Source: Durusdinium trenchii (Eukaryota; Sar; Dinophyceae; Suessiales; Symbiodiniaceae). Taken from it: 64,000 nt of DNA. The notes beneath the pieces are model-generated. The model worked only from the letters and a program-made list of their open reading frames with translations. It was not told the origin of the DNA and did no database searches. Both the position numbers and the translations under genes were made by a program. Below, piece after piece: positions 25,875 through 38,060 of the stretch (the stretch's first letter is position 1; every line of letters begins with the position of its first letter). Location of the stretch: NCBI GenBank assembly GCA_963970005.1, contig CAXAMN010025262.1:87250-151249 (forward strand), written 5' to 3'.

Positions 25875-26249
25875 CTCCTCGGAGCTGGACGGTACGCTCC
25901 GAGCGGAGCTCAGATGCAACTGGGCTCAGATGCTCGAGGTGCATCACCGCGTGGTCGACTTGAAACGTTGACCACTTCAAAGCATGTGCATCAGCTAAAG
26001 GAAGCAATCATTGGAGACCTTGCAAGTTCACCGGTGGGAATTCTTTGGGCCCCTTGGTTGCCACCCCACACCATCGTCGTGACAAGTTCGCTGCGGGGGC
26101 CCAAAGAGTCCAACGAGTCCACGGACGTGAAGGGAGGAAGGTGAAAACACCAGTCAGGGCCGCGAACGGCGGGCGGCTGTAGCGCCTGGTTCTGCTTCAC
26201 CAGTATGATTCGAAGTGGAGGCCGGCAAGCAATGTGAGAGTTGACTTCC

Positions 26250-26345
26250 TGGTATCTATCTGGTGTTGGGTGAGATATCTTCGCTGGTATCTATCTTCCT
26301 GGTATCTATAGATGTATCGACATCTATCTATCAGGTCTATCTGAA
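26250..26345. repeat. Degenerate TATC/CTGGTATCTATC repeat
   Basis: CTGGTATCTATC recurs three times, merging into a CTATCTATC stretch. Confidence 0.7.
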
Positions 26346-27087
26346 AAATGACTTCCTTTGATGATAGACACCGAAACTACCATCATTAAACGGCCTACGG
26401 TGTTGCAGATGGACCGCTGCATGTTGACATCTACGTTTCAGGTCACGTCCTGAAAGACCTGCCATCGGCCTTTCCCAGAGTTCTCCGTCCTCAAACCTCC
26501 TCTGTCTGCGTTTCTAGCCCTGCGCATCGGTCCTGTTCAATGACCGCGCATCTGCCAGGAGGCGCCTTAAGGACTTTTCCTCGGCTCGGCGTACGTAGTC
26601 CAGAAGTTGGCTGGCACAACATGCTTGATCACCGAGGAAGGGTCCACCCTTCTCAACTCCCATGGCAATTTGAGGAACATCGTTGGAGATCATGTATTTA
26701 TATAAGATTATATATATATATACCTGAATCTTCCTAGGGCTGCACTTTTTGCGCCTCCAACCTAGAAGGCGCCTCTAGGAACTGAGAGGCATTTTTTTTG
26801 CAAGAGGCGATTCTTGTGTTACATAGATTTCTCCCCAGTTATGTTGATAGAACATATGACATTATGATAACCGTGATAACAATGAAACTTATACACTTAA
26901 CCTATAGGAAAAACACCACAAACCTCGAACCATGAACCAACACATAAGTTATATGCATTCAAAAGGTTCAAGCATGATAAACCGTGAAACACATGAAGGC
27001 ATGATAACTCACTGTGGAAAATTGACCGCACACAACATGAAACTATATATATATATATGAACTGCTAATTTTCCACTTGGATTGGCC

Positions 27088-27177
27088 TGCGAAAAATGAC
27101 CCCCACAAGTCCGACTTTCGCCTTCAAAACCTGCATTTCAGGCAGGTCGAACCGGACTTGTGGGGGTCTTTTTTGCA
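27088..27177. repeat. Foldback hairpin, about 25-bp arms
   Basis: The left arm 27088-27113 (containing GACCCCCACAAGTCCG) pairs with the right arm 27153-27177 (containing CGGACTTGTGGGGGTC). The 39-base loop holds a second small palindrome (ACCTGC...GCAGGT). Outside the arms, a shared AATTTTCC/GGAAAATT pair extends the symmetry. It looks like a small foldback element or a structured RNA. (AT)n lies just upstream. Confidence 0.75.
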
Positions 27178-27214
27178 AGGAAAATTGCAGTATGAACATG
27201 ATATCGCGCAATTT

Positions 27215-27435
27215 GATAAACACACATGAAAACATGCAACACATGAAAACCACATGAAAAACCTGAAATACATGAAAAACATGAAACATATGAAAGCCAC
27301 ATTAAAAACATGAAAGCACAGGAGAGCCACATGAAAAAGATAACACATGAAACAGATGAAAAACACAAAATACACGCAAACAAGCATTAAAGCACATGAA
27401 AAACATGCAACATATGCAAAAACATGAAGCACGTG
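27215..27435. repeat. Degenerate ACATGAAAA repeat
   Basis: Some fifteen imperfect copies of an 8-14-bp unit around ACATGAAA follow each other. The Phe/Met/Val-rich minus-strand frames through it are by-products of the repeat. Confidence 0.75.
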
Positions 27436-27442
27436 AAACAAC

Positions 27443-27507
27443 GAGAGGCGGAACTTCCCGGGTAAGAGGCGGAACTTCCCGGGTAAGAGGCGGAATTCCC
27501 AGGTTAT
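27443..27507. repeat. 21-bp tandem repeat, three copies
   Basis: AGAGGCGGAACTTCCCGGGT occurs twice with one spacer base; the third copy is diverged (GGAATTCCCAGGTT). Confidence 0.85.
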
Positions 27508-27579
27508 GAATTTTTGGCATAATGTTCAATTAAGTCGACAGGTTGCCGCTTTCAGGCTCGTCTCTAATCGAAAGGGGAA

Positions 27580-27924
27580 ATGGCGTATCAGCTTCAATCC
27601 CGTGTCTTTTCGAGTTCGACACTGATGGCTGGTTTGACGTTAGTGAAAGAAGAGAAAGATGTGGACAAACTTGATGGAGACGATGCAACCCCGATGTCAG
27701 AGCTGCAACAACCGCAGGTGGGGCTGTTCGTTTCTATAGGTATTGATACTCACCTCTAGTCAGTGTTTTGGTCTGAACATTTCCTGGCTAAACATGTTAG
27801 CTTTGTTTTCTGCCGGTTGCAGGCGCTCAGGTTGCAAATCCAGCAACTGCCTACTCCTATGAACTCTGCCTTGAAAGACCTCCAAGCGCCAAACACCTCG
27901 GAGAGTTATATACGTCTTGCCTGA
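27580..27924 (+). CDS. Small two-exon gene candidate, 79 residues
   Basis: An ATG at 27580 opens a 46-codon exon (MAYQLQSRVF..., acidic KEEKDVDKLDGDD) ending at donor CCGCAG|GTGGGG. A 105-base intron (27718-27822) ends in GGTTGCAG. The next exon continues in the same phase for 33 codons (ALRLQIQQLP...) to a TGA at 27922-27924. The clean phase, GT-AG ends and non-repetitive composition support coding. No family was recognised. It could be an internal part of a larger plus-strand gene, because possible acceptors lie just upstream. It sits about 350 bp outside the left repeat array of the putative element, on the opposite strand to the element's genes. Confidence 0.4.
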
Positions 27925-28298
27925 TGATGAAACTCAAACGGCTGGTTTGGGCTTGGACGCAGTTGCTAGCAAGCATGATGAAACTCTGTTTGCTTGAGTT
28001 TGACCGAAAATCTTTTATAATGTTGATATCATGTTGGTAGCTGTCGGCAGCAGCAGCGGAAGACCACCAAAAACATTACAAATGACAAGATTCCCTTCTA
28101 CCACAAAAGCACGAGAGGCTGTTTTTGTTCTAAGCGGCAACTCTTGAATGGAGAGGCTAACATTTGAGCCTCTCTGCTAAGAGGCTGAGAAAAGCAACCA
28201 CCGGAGGTTTAAGGTTGGGTGGTGCTTGCACCATGTTTTACTGAGGGTATACATGTCTGGGTGTGGCCTTATAGACCCTAAACTGCTACAGCTAAAAA

Positions 28299-28529
28299 CA
28301 CTCACACTGCCACAGTTAAACTCTCACACTGCCACGGCTGAACTCGCATACTGCCACAGCTGACCTCTCACACTGCCACTGCTGAACTCGCATACTGCCA
28401 CAACTGAACTCNNNNNNNNNNCTCTCACACTGCCACTGCTGAACTCGCATACTGCCACAACTGAACTCTCACACTGCCACGGCTGAACTCGCATACTGCC
28501 ACAACTGAACTCTCACAGAGCACGCCACA
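28299..28529. repeat. Left array: 22-bp units with TGCCAC core
   Basis: Two 22-bp monomers alternate, CTCTCACACTGCCAC plus seven bases and CTCGCATACTGCCAC plus seven bases, giving a 44-bp dimer. Nine to ten units are visible, with a 10-N gap at 28412-28421, so the true array may be longer. The monomers differ mainly in the seven-base spacer (GGCTGAA, AACTGAA, TGCTGAA). Confidence 0.85.
28412..28421. other. Assembly gap
   Basis: Ten N inside the left 22-bp array. A fixed-size gap is likely, so array length is unknown. Confidence 1.
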
Positions 28530-29100
28530 ACTGAACAGGTTCAGTTCCACAGTAGCACGCACAGTTGCATGCCCCCACTCCCCCAATAAGACATGACAAT
28601 GGCAGTAAGCACAGACTCTCAGCTCATTTTTCTTGCCAGTGCTCAGCAAGGGTGTGTTGGAGTCGTACTGTCACATGTGAGTCATGTGAGTACAAGAATG
28701 GTCATGATTACCACGACCGAACCCAGGCCAAGAAACCAACCTTTCAGGCTGGTAGTGGCGTTTTGTAAATCGGACCCAAGTACTTGCGAAACTGGACAAG
28801 TGGAGTGTTAGATCCATCTCCAGCAACCTCAATCAGCAAAGCTGCCAAACAAAATGATGGGCAGAAGTGCTTGTGCATGATTCCGTTCATACACTTGCTC
28901 AAGTCTGCTGCTTTCTTGTTTGAGTCAGCAGTGTAGTCACGGGACACTGCAGTCAGCACCTCAAAGAATGAACAGCAGAAGGTACCACAGAGGACGACGA
29001 TCGGCTGATTGTTTCTGAGTCTGGACTATAACATCACTATATAGTATAATATACTATATGTAACAATACAAACTAGTTACTAGTTTGATTACTGCAAATT

Positions 29101-32100
29101 CTAGGATTCTAGAAGGCAAGCGCTGCACCAATTCCATTTCACTTCCATTTTTTCCAAGGCACCAACAAGTCTGCCAGAACCAACTTGAAGTCTGACATCC
29201 CCCCCACTTGCGACCTTGGACCTCAATCCATCGCAACTTGCGCGCAACACCTGAGCGGGCTCACCAAGAGCAGACAGAGCCAATCCAGGATGATCAAGGA
29301 TTTGGGTGATTTTGTCCAGGTTGGTAGCAATCAGGTTGGTCATGAGCAGGGACTTTGTGCAGCACAAGTAGAGGAAATCGGAAGCACTCTCTTGCAAAGC
29401 TGGGTAGAACTTCTTGGGTTCACCAATGCGATCCTCTGTGCTTGCAGACTGTCGGGCATTCACTGTCTTGGACAAAAGTTCCTGCAACAGCTTCGAGTCA
29501 GAAGAAGCATTGATCGTGCCATGGAGAGCTGTGACAAACTTGTCGACCTCAAGGTCCAAAGCGCTCAAAGACTGTTTGAGACAATTCCGAAGAACTTCCC
29601 CATATGCCAATGGAACCATCCTCAGGCGTGTGACTGTAATGCTGCTCAAGCCGGAAACTGCGGCTTTCTTGAACACCTTCTCTGTTTCCACCAACTTTTG
29701 CAGCACGTTGAAGCTACCAGGGATGGATGTCAAGGCTTCACCAATCTTGGACACTCTCCCACAGTGTGTTGCCCTCAGGGCTTCTGGCTGATTGGGTGTG
29801 TTCTCAATCTCTTCGCCCAAGGTCTTAAGTGACATCGCCTCTGACAGTTGCTCGGCACATGACAAGACAGCATCAGCCGCCTCAATGTAGATGGCACATC
29901 TGCAACATGCCTGAAGGTTGACCTTGCCGCTGGCAAACTCAATCTCAGCACTGGGGTCATTTGCATAGGTTGCCATGAAGGCTGGCAAGTCAAATCCCTT
30001 TGGTACTTCAAGACGGGAGCCCTTGGGGATGTTCTCGCGATTGATGAAGTCCTGCACATCAGCTGCTGTGTTGGTGCAAATTCCTGTCAAGAACTTTTGG
30101 TAGTGGTCGAAAACTGACGTCAAAGAGGACCCTGCCAATCCCGCAATCCATTGTTGGAAATCTTTCAAGGCAAATTCCCGAAGCGAAGGGCCAAGTTCAG
30201 AAAGCGCCCATTTCAAGCCAGATGTTTTCAATACTTGGACCTCGTTGTAAGACTCCAAGCACTGCATCAGGTCGGTGATCACTGTGCTGCAAAGATCGCT
30301 GAGCTTTGCTGCACAGGAACTCGTTTTCCTGGCCCTCCTTGCATGCTGGTTGGTATGGTTGAATCAAACCAAACTTAACATGTTACATTTACATTTCATT
30401 TTTACATATGATGCATCATAACATAACAGCATAACAATTCAATACTTAGCTGGCTGTGGCTGTGGCTGTGTTTTTTTCACAAATCATATTTCTCTCAATA
30501 ATACAAATTAATTAATTAGAATGAAGCTGAGGATCATCCATTCTACTGCTGCAAACGTGCGCCCGAAAATGTTTGTCATAGATTTCAACACATCGAGAAG
30601 CTCATTGTGAATCTCCATGCCCAATACACTCGCAGTGTCAACATTGAGCAAAAGGCGAGGGTTGCTGTCAGCCAACTTCTGAAGGACCTGGATGGTAGCA
30701 GTCCAATCTGGAGATTGATTCGCAGCATCCTGCTGTCCAAAAGTTCCAGGACAAAGTACGGTAGCAAGTGCTTGATCTGGATTTGGAATCTTGGCCTTCA
30801 AGGCTAGGATCAGACCAGTTTTGAGCCCGTCTGCTAATAGGCGCTGTGTCCCTCGAATAAGTTGAATCTCGGAGGAGTGTGATGACATGAACTTCTCACT
30901 TGCAGAAGAGGTCACGATGTTGATCTTGGCTGACAACTCTGACCATTCATTCTGAGACGTCAGCTTGACAGTTCCATCTGCTTGAATCAAATCTTGGGCT
31001 GGTGGAACATTCAGCGATGCGGCCAACTTGCTCCTGACGACGGATTTTGTCATGCTTTGGCTGAGAGGCAAACACACAATATACTATATACAATATAATA
31101 TATAACAATATGAATTTTATGTTCAGGATTCTTACAGGGGCTTCGCATTAAACTTTTTTAGACCTGTGTCTCTTTTGTGTGTTGTTTCTTGTCTGTCTCC
31201 ATCTACAACTTCAGCCGGCTTTCGTAATATTTGTTAAAAGAGGATTGATAGTCCCTGGGCTCTAGACTCCTTTTCAGCCAAGGCTCGCAGTGTTGAGTCC
31301 TGAACGCAAGGTAGCTTCAGCGTGAAATGCAGCTAGTGAATCTTGAACACTCTGCATCAGCCGTACGCCCAAGGGAAATGCAGTCATTGCCTTCAATAGC
31401 TTGGCATTCTTGGAAGACAGCACAGTGCGTGCCTTTTCCGCAGCAGAGACTTTGTCTGAAGCACTCTCTTCCTCTTCCACTGCCACGAATTGGCATAGAG
31501 TCTTCAAGTGCGCAAGCTCTGAGCAAACAGCATCCACTGAAAGTTGAGAAGACATCCATAGCTGAGATTGGGAGACCGATGTGATCAAATCCTCCAGGCT
31601 GAGACATCTTTCCTTCGCAACATCTACTTGAGCTGACTGTTGGCAAGGCAAAGACTGCCGCATGACAGACTCAACTGCGTGAATCAAGCCACGATTGCGA
31701 ATTTCAGCCTTGGAGTCATCTTGCACGTTCGCTAGGCCACTTGAAAGCTTCTTCACAAACTTATCCCAGTCACCAGCTTCTGCCAGAGTTGATATCTCTC
31801 TGACAGCCAGGATGTCATCAACTTCTTTTGTCACAGTAACCCCTGACTTTCTGGCTTGCTCCAATGCAGTTGCCAAGAAACCGTGGTGAAAAGATTCGCC
31901 CTGGTGCGCTGTCAAGGATGATACCAAAGGCGCTGCAGCTGTGAGTTTTGCCTTTAGCTGCCTAAGAGTGGCCACCACTCGTAGACCCCGTGCCTGTTGC
32001 TCTCCATCTGCATCTGCTCCAACACAGCTAGCAACAACGTCTGGTTCAAGGCGGGCTGATACTTTGGAAGAAAGCGTAGCAATCTTTGCATCTGTCACCA

Positions 32101-34491
32101 TGAAAATCCCCTCGACATCGTCAAAGTTCTGAATACACTCAGCAATCTCTGTAGACAGTGCATCGCTTTTGTTGATCTCTTTTGAGGCAGTCTTGGAAGC
32201 CTTCGAACTCGCTGTTGCTGATCCAGTGGATGGCAAGCCTCCTACGTTGAAACCAGCAAAAACATGAGATTTGCTATCCGGCAAGGAAGAGGTCGTCTTC
32301 TTGGCTTCACTTGTTCGAGCCCTCTTCGAAGGTTCTGGTTCGGCTGGTGGAGTTTCTGGTTTGGCTTCATCCTCTGGTGCAGTTTCTGCCTGTGATTCAT
32401 CCTCCTGACCAATTTCGTTACCCGAACCAAAATCTCAGTACGTTGATAGAAAACACAAACTTTGGACGGCAAGTCATGCCAACACATCCCCAACTACACT
32501 TCACTACACTCACTACTTTACCACAGTGACTACACTGCACATATCAAGCCACATGACCCAATCTCTCCTGATCCTCGAGTGCGGCCACCCGTCGGCGCTT
32601 ATTGCCAGGACCAAAGGTACGGTTACCCCACAAATCATCAAGATCTGCCATCAAGTCATCAGGAGCACCACTAGAGGCTTTGGAGTTTGCAATGCTGACA
32701 AGGCCATCTTCCTTCACGTCAACTCCTGCACAATACAAGAACTGTTTTTCTTTGTATAGCAATAGTGAGTTGGAGGTTTAAGTTTAAGTCTAAGTTTTAT
32801 TTTGGTAAGTTAGTTTAGTAACAGTTTGAGATCGGTACTCCAGGCCTATCTATCCTGGAAACACAGTGTACTCCAGGCCTATCTACAGTATCTTCCTCAC
32901 CTACATTGATTCTGAAACTACCAATGTACAATTGCTTGAATCGGTTGTCACTAAATTCAATACACACGCTGAATCCTCCCGGCACGGCTTTCTTTTGCGC
33001 AGCATGCCATAGAGCATCCATCTCTTCGTCGTCAATCGCATTAGCACTGTTGAGGAGCTGGCCATCCTGTTCAAGTGCTGTGTATTTTCTATTAGTACAC
33101 AGTGCATGTGTATTTAATACTTAATAAAGTTAAGTCAAGTATGCTGGGTACACCGGCATAGCGATGAAAACACGTGCTTGCGGCTCTTGGACTTTCATTT
33201 TCATTGTACTTACTTCCCAGTCCTAGGTCCTAGGTCCTAGATGTCCCAGCATCTCAAAAGTCGAACATGCTGCTGCTAAGGCCTAACTAAGAAAACAGAC
33301 ACAAACCTTTGGACCACCTGCCTTCTGCACATACCGCACATCGTCCGAAATGATCGCAATGGTGCCGACAGGCCTGCCGTGAGTCTCGTCAAGAATCACA
33401 CCTCGAACCTTCTTGCCGTTCACGACCATCTCAACCACTGGCATAGTTTTGGGAGGTTTCACTTTCTTGACCCTTTCATACACGGCGATGGGCCACAGGT
33501 AGCCCTTCAGCTCTTCCAATCGGAATGATGACTTTTGCCTAGGCTTCCGCAATCAAACGCCAGTCATAGTCTGAGTCTCACCACTAAGAAATTACAATAA
33601 TATAATTAGTAATTAGTAACTAGTAAGTATGTATATGTATATAGTATATAATATATATATATAGTGAAATATATATATATATTTACATATATATATATAT
33701 ATGTGAGAATATCTACAGACTTGCATTGAGCAAAAAGATGACAAACAGCAAAAAGGTACCGTATTTTGATAAATATAATATGGTATTTTAATATGTAACA
33801 AAACTATTGCTATTGGCTTCAGGTTACCCTGCATTCACAGCAGAGCCGGAGCTGCTTGCTTTCCTCTTTTTCCCCGTCGCCTCCCATTTCTTGGTGTTCT
33901 CCTCAAGCTTCTCACGCTCAAACGCTTTCACCCCTTCCACGTAAGCTGGCCGTTCAGACTCATCCGCCAAAGTTGCTTCAACCTGACCCACCGATGGATG
34001 GATAGTTATTATTTTTAAAATTAAAATTATTATAGTTGGATAGTCGAGTCTGGAAGAATATTTAACAAAGGACACATGGAATCGCTTTCCTGCCCTCAAT
34101 TGCTGAATGCTAAAATGTAATTTAACATGTGGTTGAGGCAAGCCTAAGTTATATTGTAAAATCTTGTAGTTCTAGATTGTGGACTCGTAGGCTCGTAGAC
34201 GTCGTAGACCCCAAAAACATCAACAACAGATACTTTCTCAAGCTCAGGCACGGCGTGGGTGCGGAACTTGTCTGGGGTGTCCTTGCGAGCCTGAAAGTTG
34301 GCGCAAGATGTGCAGACGTTTCCGCGCGGGCGCCTCCACTTCAGGGTCAAAGAATTTGTGCACTGTGCTTCCTCCAAACAGCAAGTGGTATTTCGAGTCA
34401 ACCATCGTGACCGCAGCCACCACTTGCACTTGGTGTCTGTTGTATCTGGAGGAATTTGCAAGTCTGGCCACTCTTCCCCTTCATCCGACAT
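29101..34491 (-). CDS. Zinc-ribbon-like, largely helical protein of unknown function
   Basis: About eight exons read leftward. The first starts at ATG 34491 (MSDEGEEWPDLQIPPD) and has Cys pairs with spacing like a zinc ribbon (CKWW...CCLEEAQC...CTSC). Next are 33983-33830 (acceptor GGGTCAG; charged helix EKLEENTKKWEATGKKRK), 33545-33303 (RLEELKGYLWPIAVYERVKK; donor CCAAAG|GTTTG), about 33076-32890 (DDEEMDALWHAAQKKAVPGG), about 32730-32575 (DDLMADLDDLWGN, nuclear-signal-like KRRR), about 32402-31280 (EP-rich linker, KRAR, then long helices), about 31065-30540, and about 30335 to the stop at 29101. The last three exons give about 900 mostly helical residues without a motif I recognise. It lies downstream of the methyltransferase gene on the same strand and may be co-transcribed with it. 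The Cys motif and basic signals hint at a nuclear role. Confidence 0.65.
33615..33705. repeat. (TA)n-rich intron microsatellite
   Basis: Runs of TATATA, interrupted by GTGAAATA-type breaks, lie between two exons of the zinc-ribbon/helical gene. The bias is strong compared with the GC-rich flanks outside 28-48 kb. Confidence 0.85.
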
Positions 34492-34938
34492 AGCCCAGGG
34501 AGGTCAGAAGAGGCTAGCAAAAGGTACCGGCGAGCCTACTGTTCCTGGGATTGAATTGAGCTAGCGGTAGCGGGCATGGCCAGAACACACCTCAAAGCAT
34601 CTTGGAACATACTGCAAAAGTTTCTAAAGAGCACAAGACAAGACCAGACAAGACCTGGCTGAAGCTTCAAGCAAGTGTCCAAAAAAGAACACAACACATA
34701 TGCTGTTAATCTTGACACATATGGCTGAGTTATCCGTGTGCTGACCTTGCATGTTTTCAATTTTCAACCAGTTTGCACTCTGCAGTCTCTCGTTTGAAGT
34801 CGTTGAATTGAAATCGCAATTTGAAGGCGACTCCTGTACACTGACTGTCCTAAGAGAGTCCCATGACTCCCACGACAAGGGTCATGTCCATGCCAATCCA
34901 TGCCATAATCATCTCTACTGAACTGCAGCTCCACAAAA

Positions 34939-37651
34939 TCACAAGGAGTCATCCTCCTGATCACTGTCATCATGCTGGTTCTCGACAGGTTTGCACATGC
35001 TCTGCTGCTTGACCCTGCAGAGGAAATTCCTTGCCATGAAGACCACTGCGCAGAGCATAGATGCCGTGCAACAGGAAGTCTCGTACGCGTTCCCGGCCAA
35101 ATCCTGTAAAAACGAAGAAGTGTACTTCTGCAGACGGTTGACATCCAGCCAAATTCCTTGGTAGCGGAGACTTTCTGCGCCTGTGACATATCTCACATTG
35201 CGCGTCAAGAATTTCAATCCGTCAGGTGTAATACACGGCATTTTCCCTGATGTGATGTTCGCAAAGCCCAAGTTTTGAGACAGATCGACAACTCGGAAGG
35301 AGGAATCGGGAATATCCACGCCTTTGAGACACAGAAGCTCAAGCTGCCGTCTAGTGAGGCTCCTCAAAACCGGGAAGCTGTCCCCAAGAACTGCGCTTGG
35401 TCCCGAAAATCCACTTCGGTCCTCAACAGAGCAATGAAGCAACATAGTCGACATAGTCACGTCCAAATGCTTGAAGTTCAAACTCTAAACCGATAATATA
35501 AACAGTTGACTCGTACAGTGCTGCACAGTGTGACCCAAGTGTCAGAACAGTGAGTCCATAAATATCAATAATATTAAAATCAATAATATACTAATATCTG
35601 TATTTGATTATTGATACATGAACCGAACGGAGAAAGCCTTCCAAGAACTTCTGTCCTTTCCAAGTTCTCTGAAGGCATCAGCGTGCTTGGCCACCCATTT
35701 GGCCCCAGGAGGATAGCTATTCTGTGGATCTGTTTTCCGACGCTTTGAAGGAAATGCACCGGGCAAAATGCCCTCTGTTTGGAAGAGTGTGTCAATGCGC
35801 AAGCCGCGCTCAGATCTTGCACCTTCGTGTTCCTCCGCCTGCGCATGAGCATGATCTGTCCTCAGGAAATCCTGTACTGACAAATTTTTGAAGGTGTGTT
35901 GCAATCTCTGGAGGCGGACAGCAGCAGAGGACTCGGGAAGTAAGTAGTCAGCAGGGTGGCAGGGCTGCACACCTGCCAATGAGTTCATGATTTCATCGAG
36001 CACACTGTGAGCACACTCCTCTGTCATGCAAAGGTCTTCCAAGCGAAAGGATAATCCCCAAAGACGCTGCCTCTGCTGCCCGCTTCCAAACTGCTCACGG
36101 CTGTCAAGGTGCCAGCAATGAGTGAACATCCCAGCCTCATTCCTCAAAACAGCCACGACTGCGGACAGATTGGACGGACCCATCACGGTTGGCTCCTTTT
36201 TCTTGCTGCCTTCACAGCCTGAAACCTGCTGCGTAGGTTTGGCAGCTAGAGGGATCACGTTCTCAAACTGGAAACAACGCACCTTCTTCTCAGTCAAGTA
36301 GTTTGCGATGGCGCGGAATACCGATCCCGTCCGCAAGGAGCCCTGCACACACAGCAGTTTACGTACATATGAATTAGAAGGGCATACGGGTTTGAAACTG
36401 TACTAAACAGTCAATAGTCAAATGTACAGTTCGAGAGTTCAAGATGTGTTTTTAACTGGCGATGGAGAGATTTATGGATTTGTGTTGATGTTTACGTTTC
36501 TTAGTCTTAGTAGCTCAGTTGTTTCTTGCTTATTTAGTAGGATGATGTGAAGATATTGTTTAATTAATTAATTATTATGTAGCAAAGAAACAAAGGTGCC
36601 TCAGCAATGCAAAGTCTGTGCTTCTCTGTTGCAGAGGCTGGATGCAGGGCACTTGCATCATCGCATGGGAATCCAGCACTTATAATTTGCGCCACTTCAG
36701 GTACTTCCTGAAGTGCATCATCATACAAATGTCTCATAGTCGGGCAAAAATCGCGAAGAAATTCTTGTTTTGCACGATCTTTCTCCACGCTGAACACATG
36801 ATCAAGCTCTGGTAGACCCCCGTGACCAATACAGAGCACCTGCTCAGCAATTGCCAAAAGCGTTGTGAGACAGGTCACGGCACAGTCTGTGCCTGAACAA
36901 AATGTCCCGAGCGTCCACCCAAGAAAGGCTTCATTTTGCCTGAGCGCTTCAAGTTGCTCAAAGAATGGATACAGAAAGTTGCTCAGTGATGAATTTACAA
37001 AATATATAAAAATGTATACATACAAATCAAATTTAATCGTGTAGATGTAAATAAAGTAGCTTCTCACTCTCCTTGTTTCTATTGCTTCTTGGAGTCCCCG
37101 AAATCCTACCTCTGCTGTGAATCTGAGTCGATTACTACTCAGTAGATTGAGTAGATGAAACGAACAGGCGAGGTTATGGTATTATATTTATATGTATCTG
37201 ATATATTATATATTCCATATCTAAGTATGAAAAAACACTATGACATATGACATATTTAGTAACTTTATTTTATTATATTATATTCATTCTACTTGCTGCC
37301 TGAACACAAGAACACTTTCAGAGCATCCTTGTCTTCGTGACTGAGTCCTTCCAACCACATGGTCAGGAGTTGGGCAAGTCTATTTGGTCCTGCGGGAACT
37401 TCATTCCATCTTCTCGAAGAAACTGGGCGAACAGGCTGCACATGAGGGACATCCCCCTTCTGCCATGCAGACATCACGTCAAACGGGGCCGCAGACATGG
37501 CACTATGGAATTGGAGAACGCTGGCCCTTGTCAATGTCGGGAACTTATTTTGTATGAAAATCATCCCTTCGTATTGAAACCGTTTGCGCAACAGCGGGCG
37601 GCCGCTTGAAGCCTTGTGTGCACTGCATTGTTCGCACCGCCCAAGTCTCAC
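34939..37651 (-). CDS. C5-cytosine DNA methyltransferase-like protein
   Basis: Exons read leftward. A possible N-terminal exon, 37651-37289 (RCEQCSAHK, EGLSHEDKDALKVFL), is followed by catalytic exons. About 37000-36590 has motif I TLGTFCSGTD (36902), motif II VFSVEKD and the catalytic loop motif IV SAGFPCDDAS, with Pro-Cys at 36668-36663. The exon ends IAE at an apparent GC donor. About 36342-35625 (acceptor GTGTGCAG) has RTGSVFRAI, motif VI FENV (36264) and motif VIII GQQRQRLWGLSF (36078). About 35470-34941 has MPCITP, a motif-IX-like VTGAESLRYQGI and motif X LAGNAYETSC (35094). All core motifs are present in order, so the enzyme may be active: it would move a methyl group from SAM to C5 of cytosine. 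Asp follows Pro-Cys where Gln is usual. No BAH, ADD or chromodomain was seen. It is related to the Dnmt/bacterial C5-MTase superfamily; the subfamily is unclear. Confidence 0.8.
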
Positions 37652-38060
37652 AGCAAAAAAAACATATGGAGGTGCTTGTGAACATGAACTTGAAGCTCAT
37701 CAGGCCCTACTCTCTACTCTACTCAACCCTACTCAACTCAACTCAAAATACTCTCACAACCTAACAAGACTGCTCGAAACTGTCGACCTGTTTTCTCCAC
37801 AGTCTCAGTTTCTTGACGTCTCCGACTCATTTTCAGAGAGCAACTCGCGCTATGCAACCACATCCTCAAGCTTCAGGCAGCCTGGCAGTCGGGAAAGTGG
37901 ATCCCACAGTCCGATTTGCAAAAGCGAATGTCAAAAGACTCCGGTGGTCAAAAATTGGGCTATCAACTCCCTTCCAACAAGACTAGTTGGTGAGCCCAGA
38001 TTATTGCAAAAAGTGGTGGCAATGGAGCCTTTTTGGGTGTGCCAGTTTGGTGTGCCGGAG

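Noticed and set aside
27124..27441. Phe/Met/Val-rich minus-strand open frames
   Set aside because: By-product of the ACATGAAA repeat and the foldback element.
28299..28529. CRISPR-like look of regularly spaced repeats
   Set aside because: Units are contiguous 22-mers with near-constant spacers, no cas genes are present and the genome is eukaryotic.
29185..29832. Plus-strand open frame of 215 residues
   Set aside because: It is the shadow of the minus-strand last exon, which continues a multi-exon gene with consistent composition.
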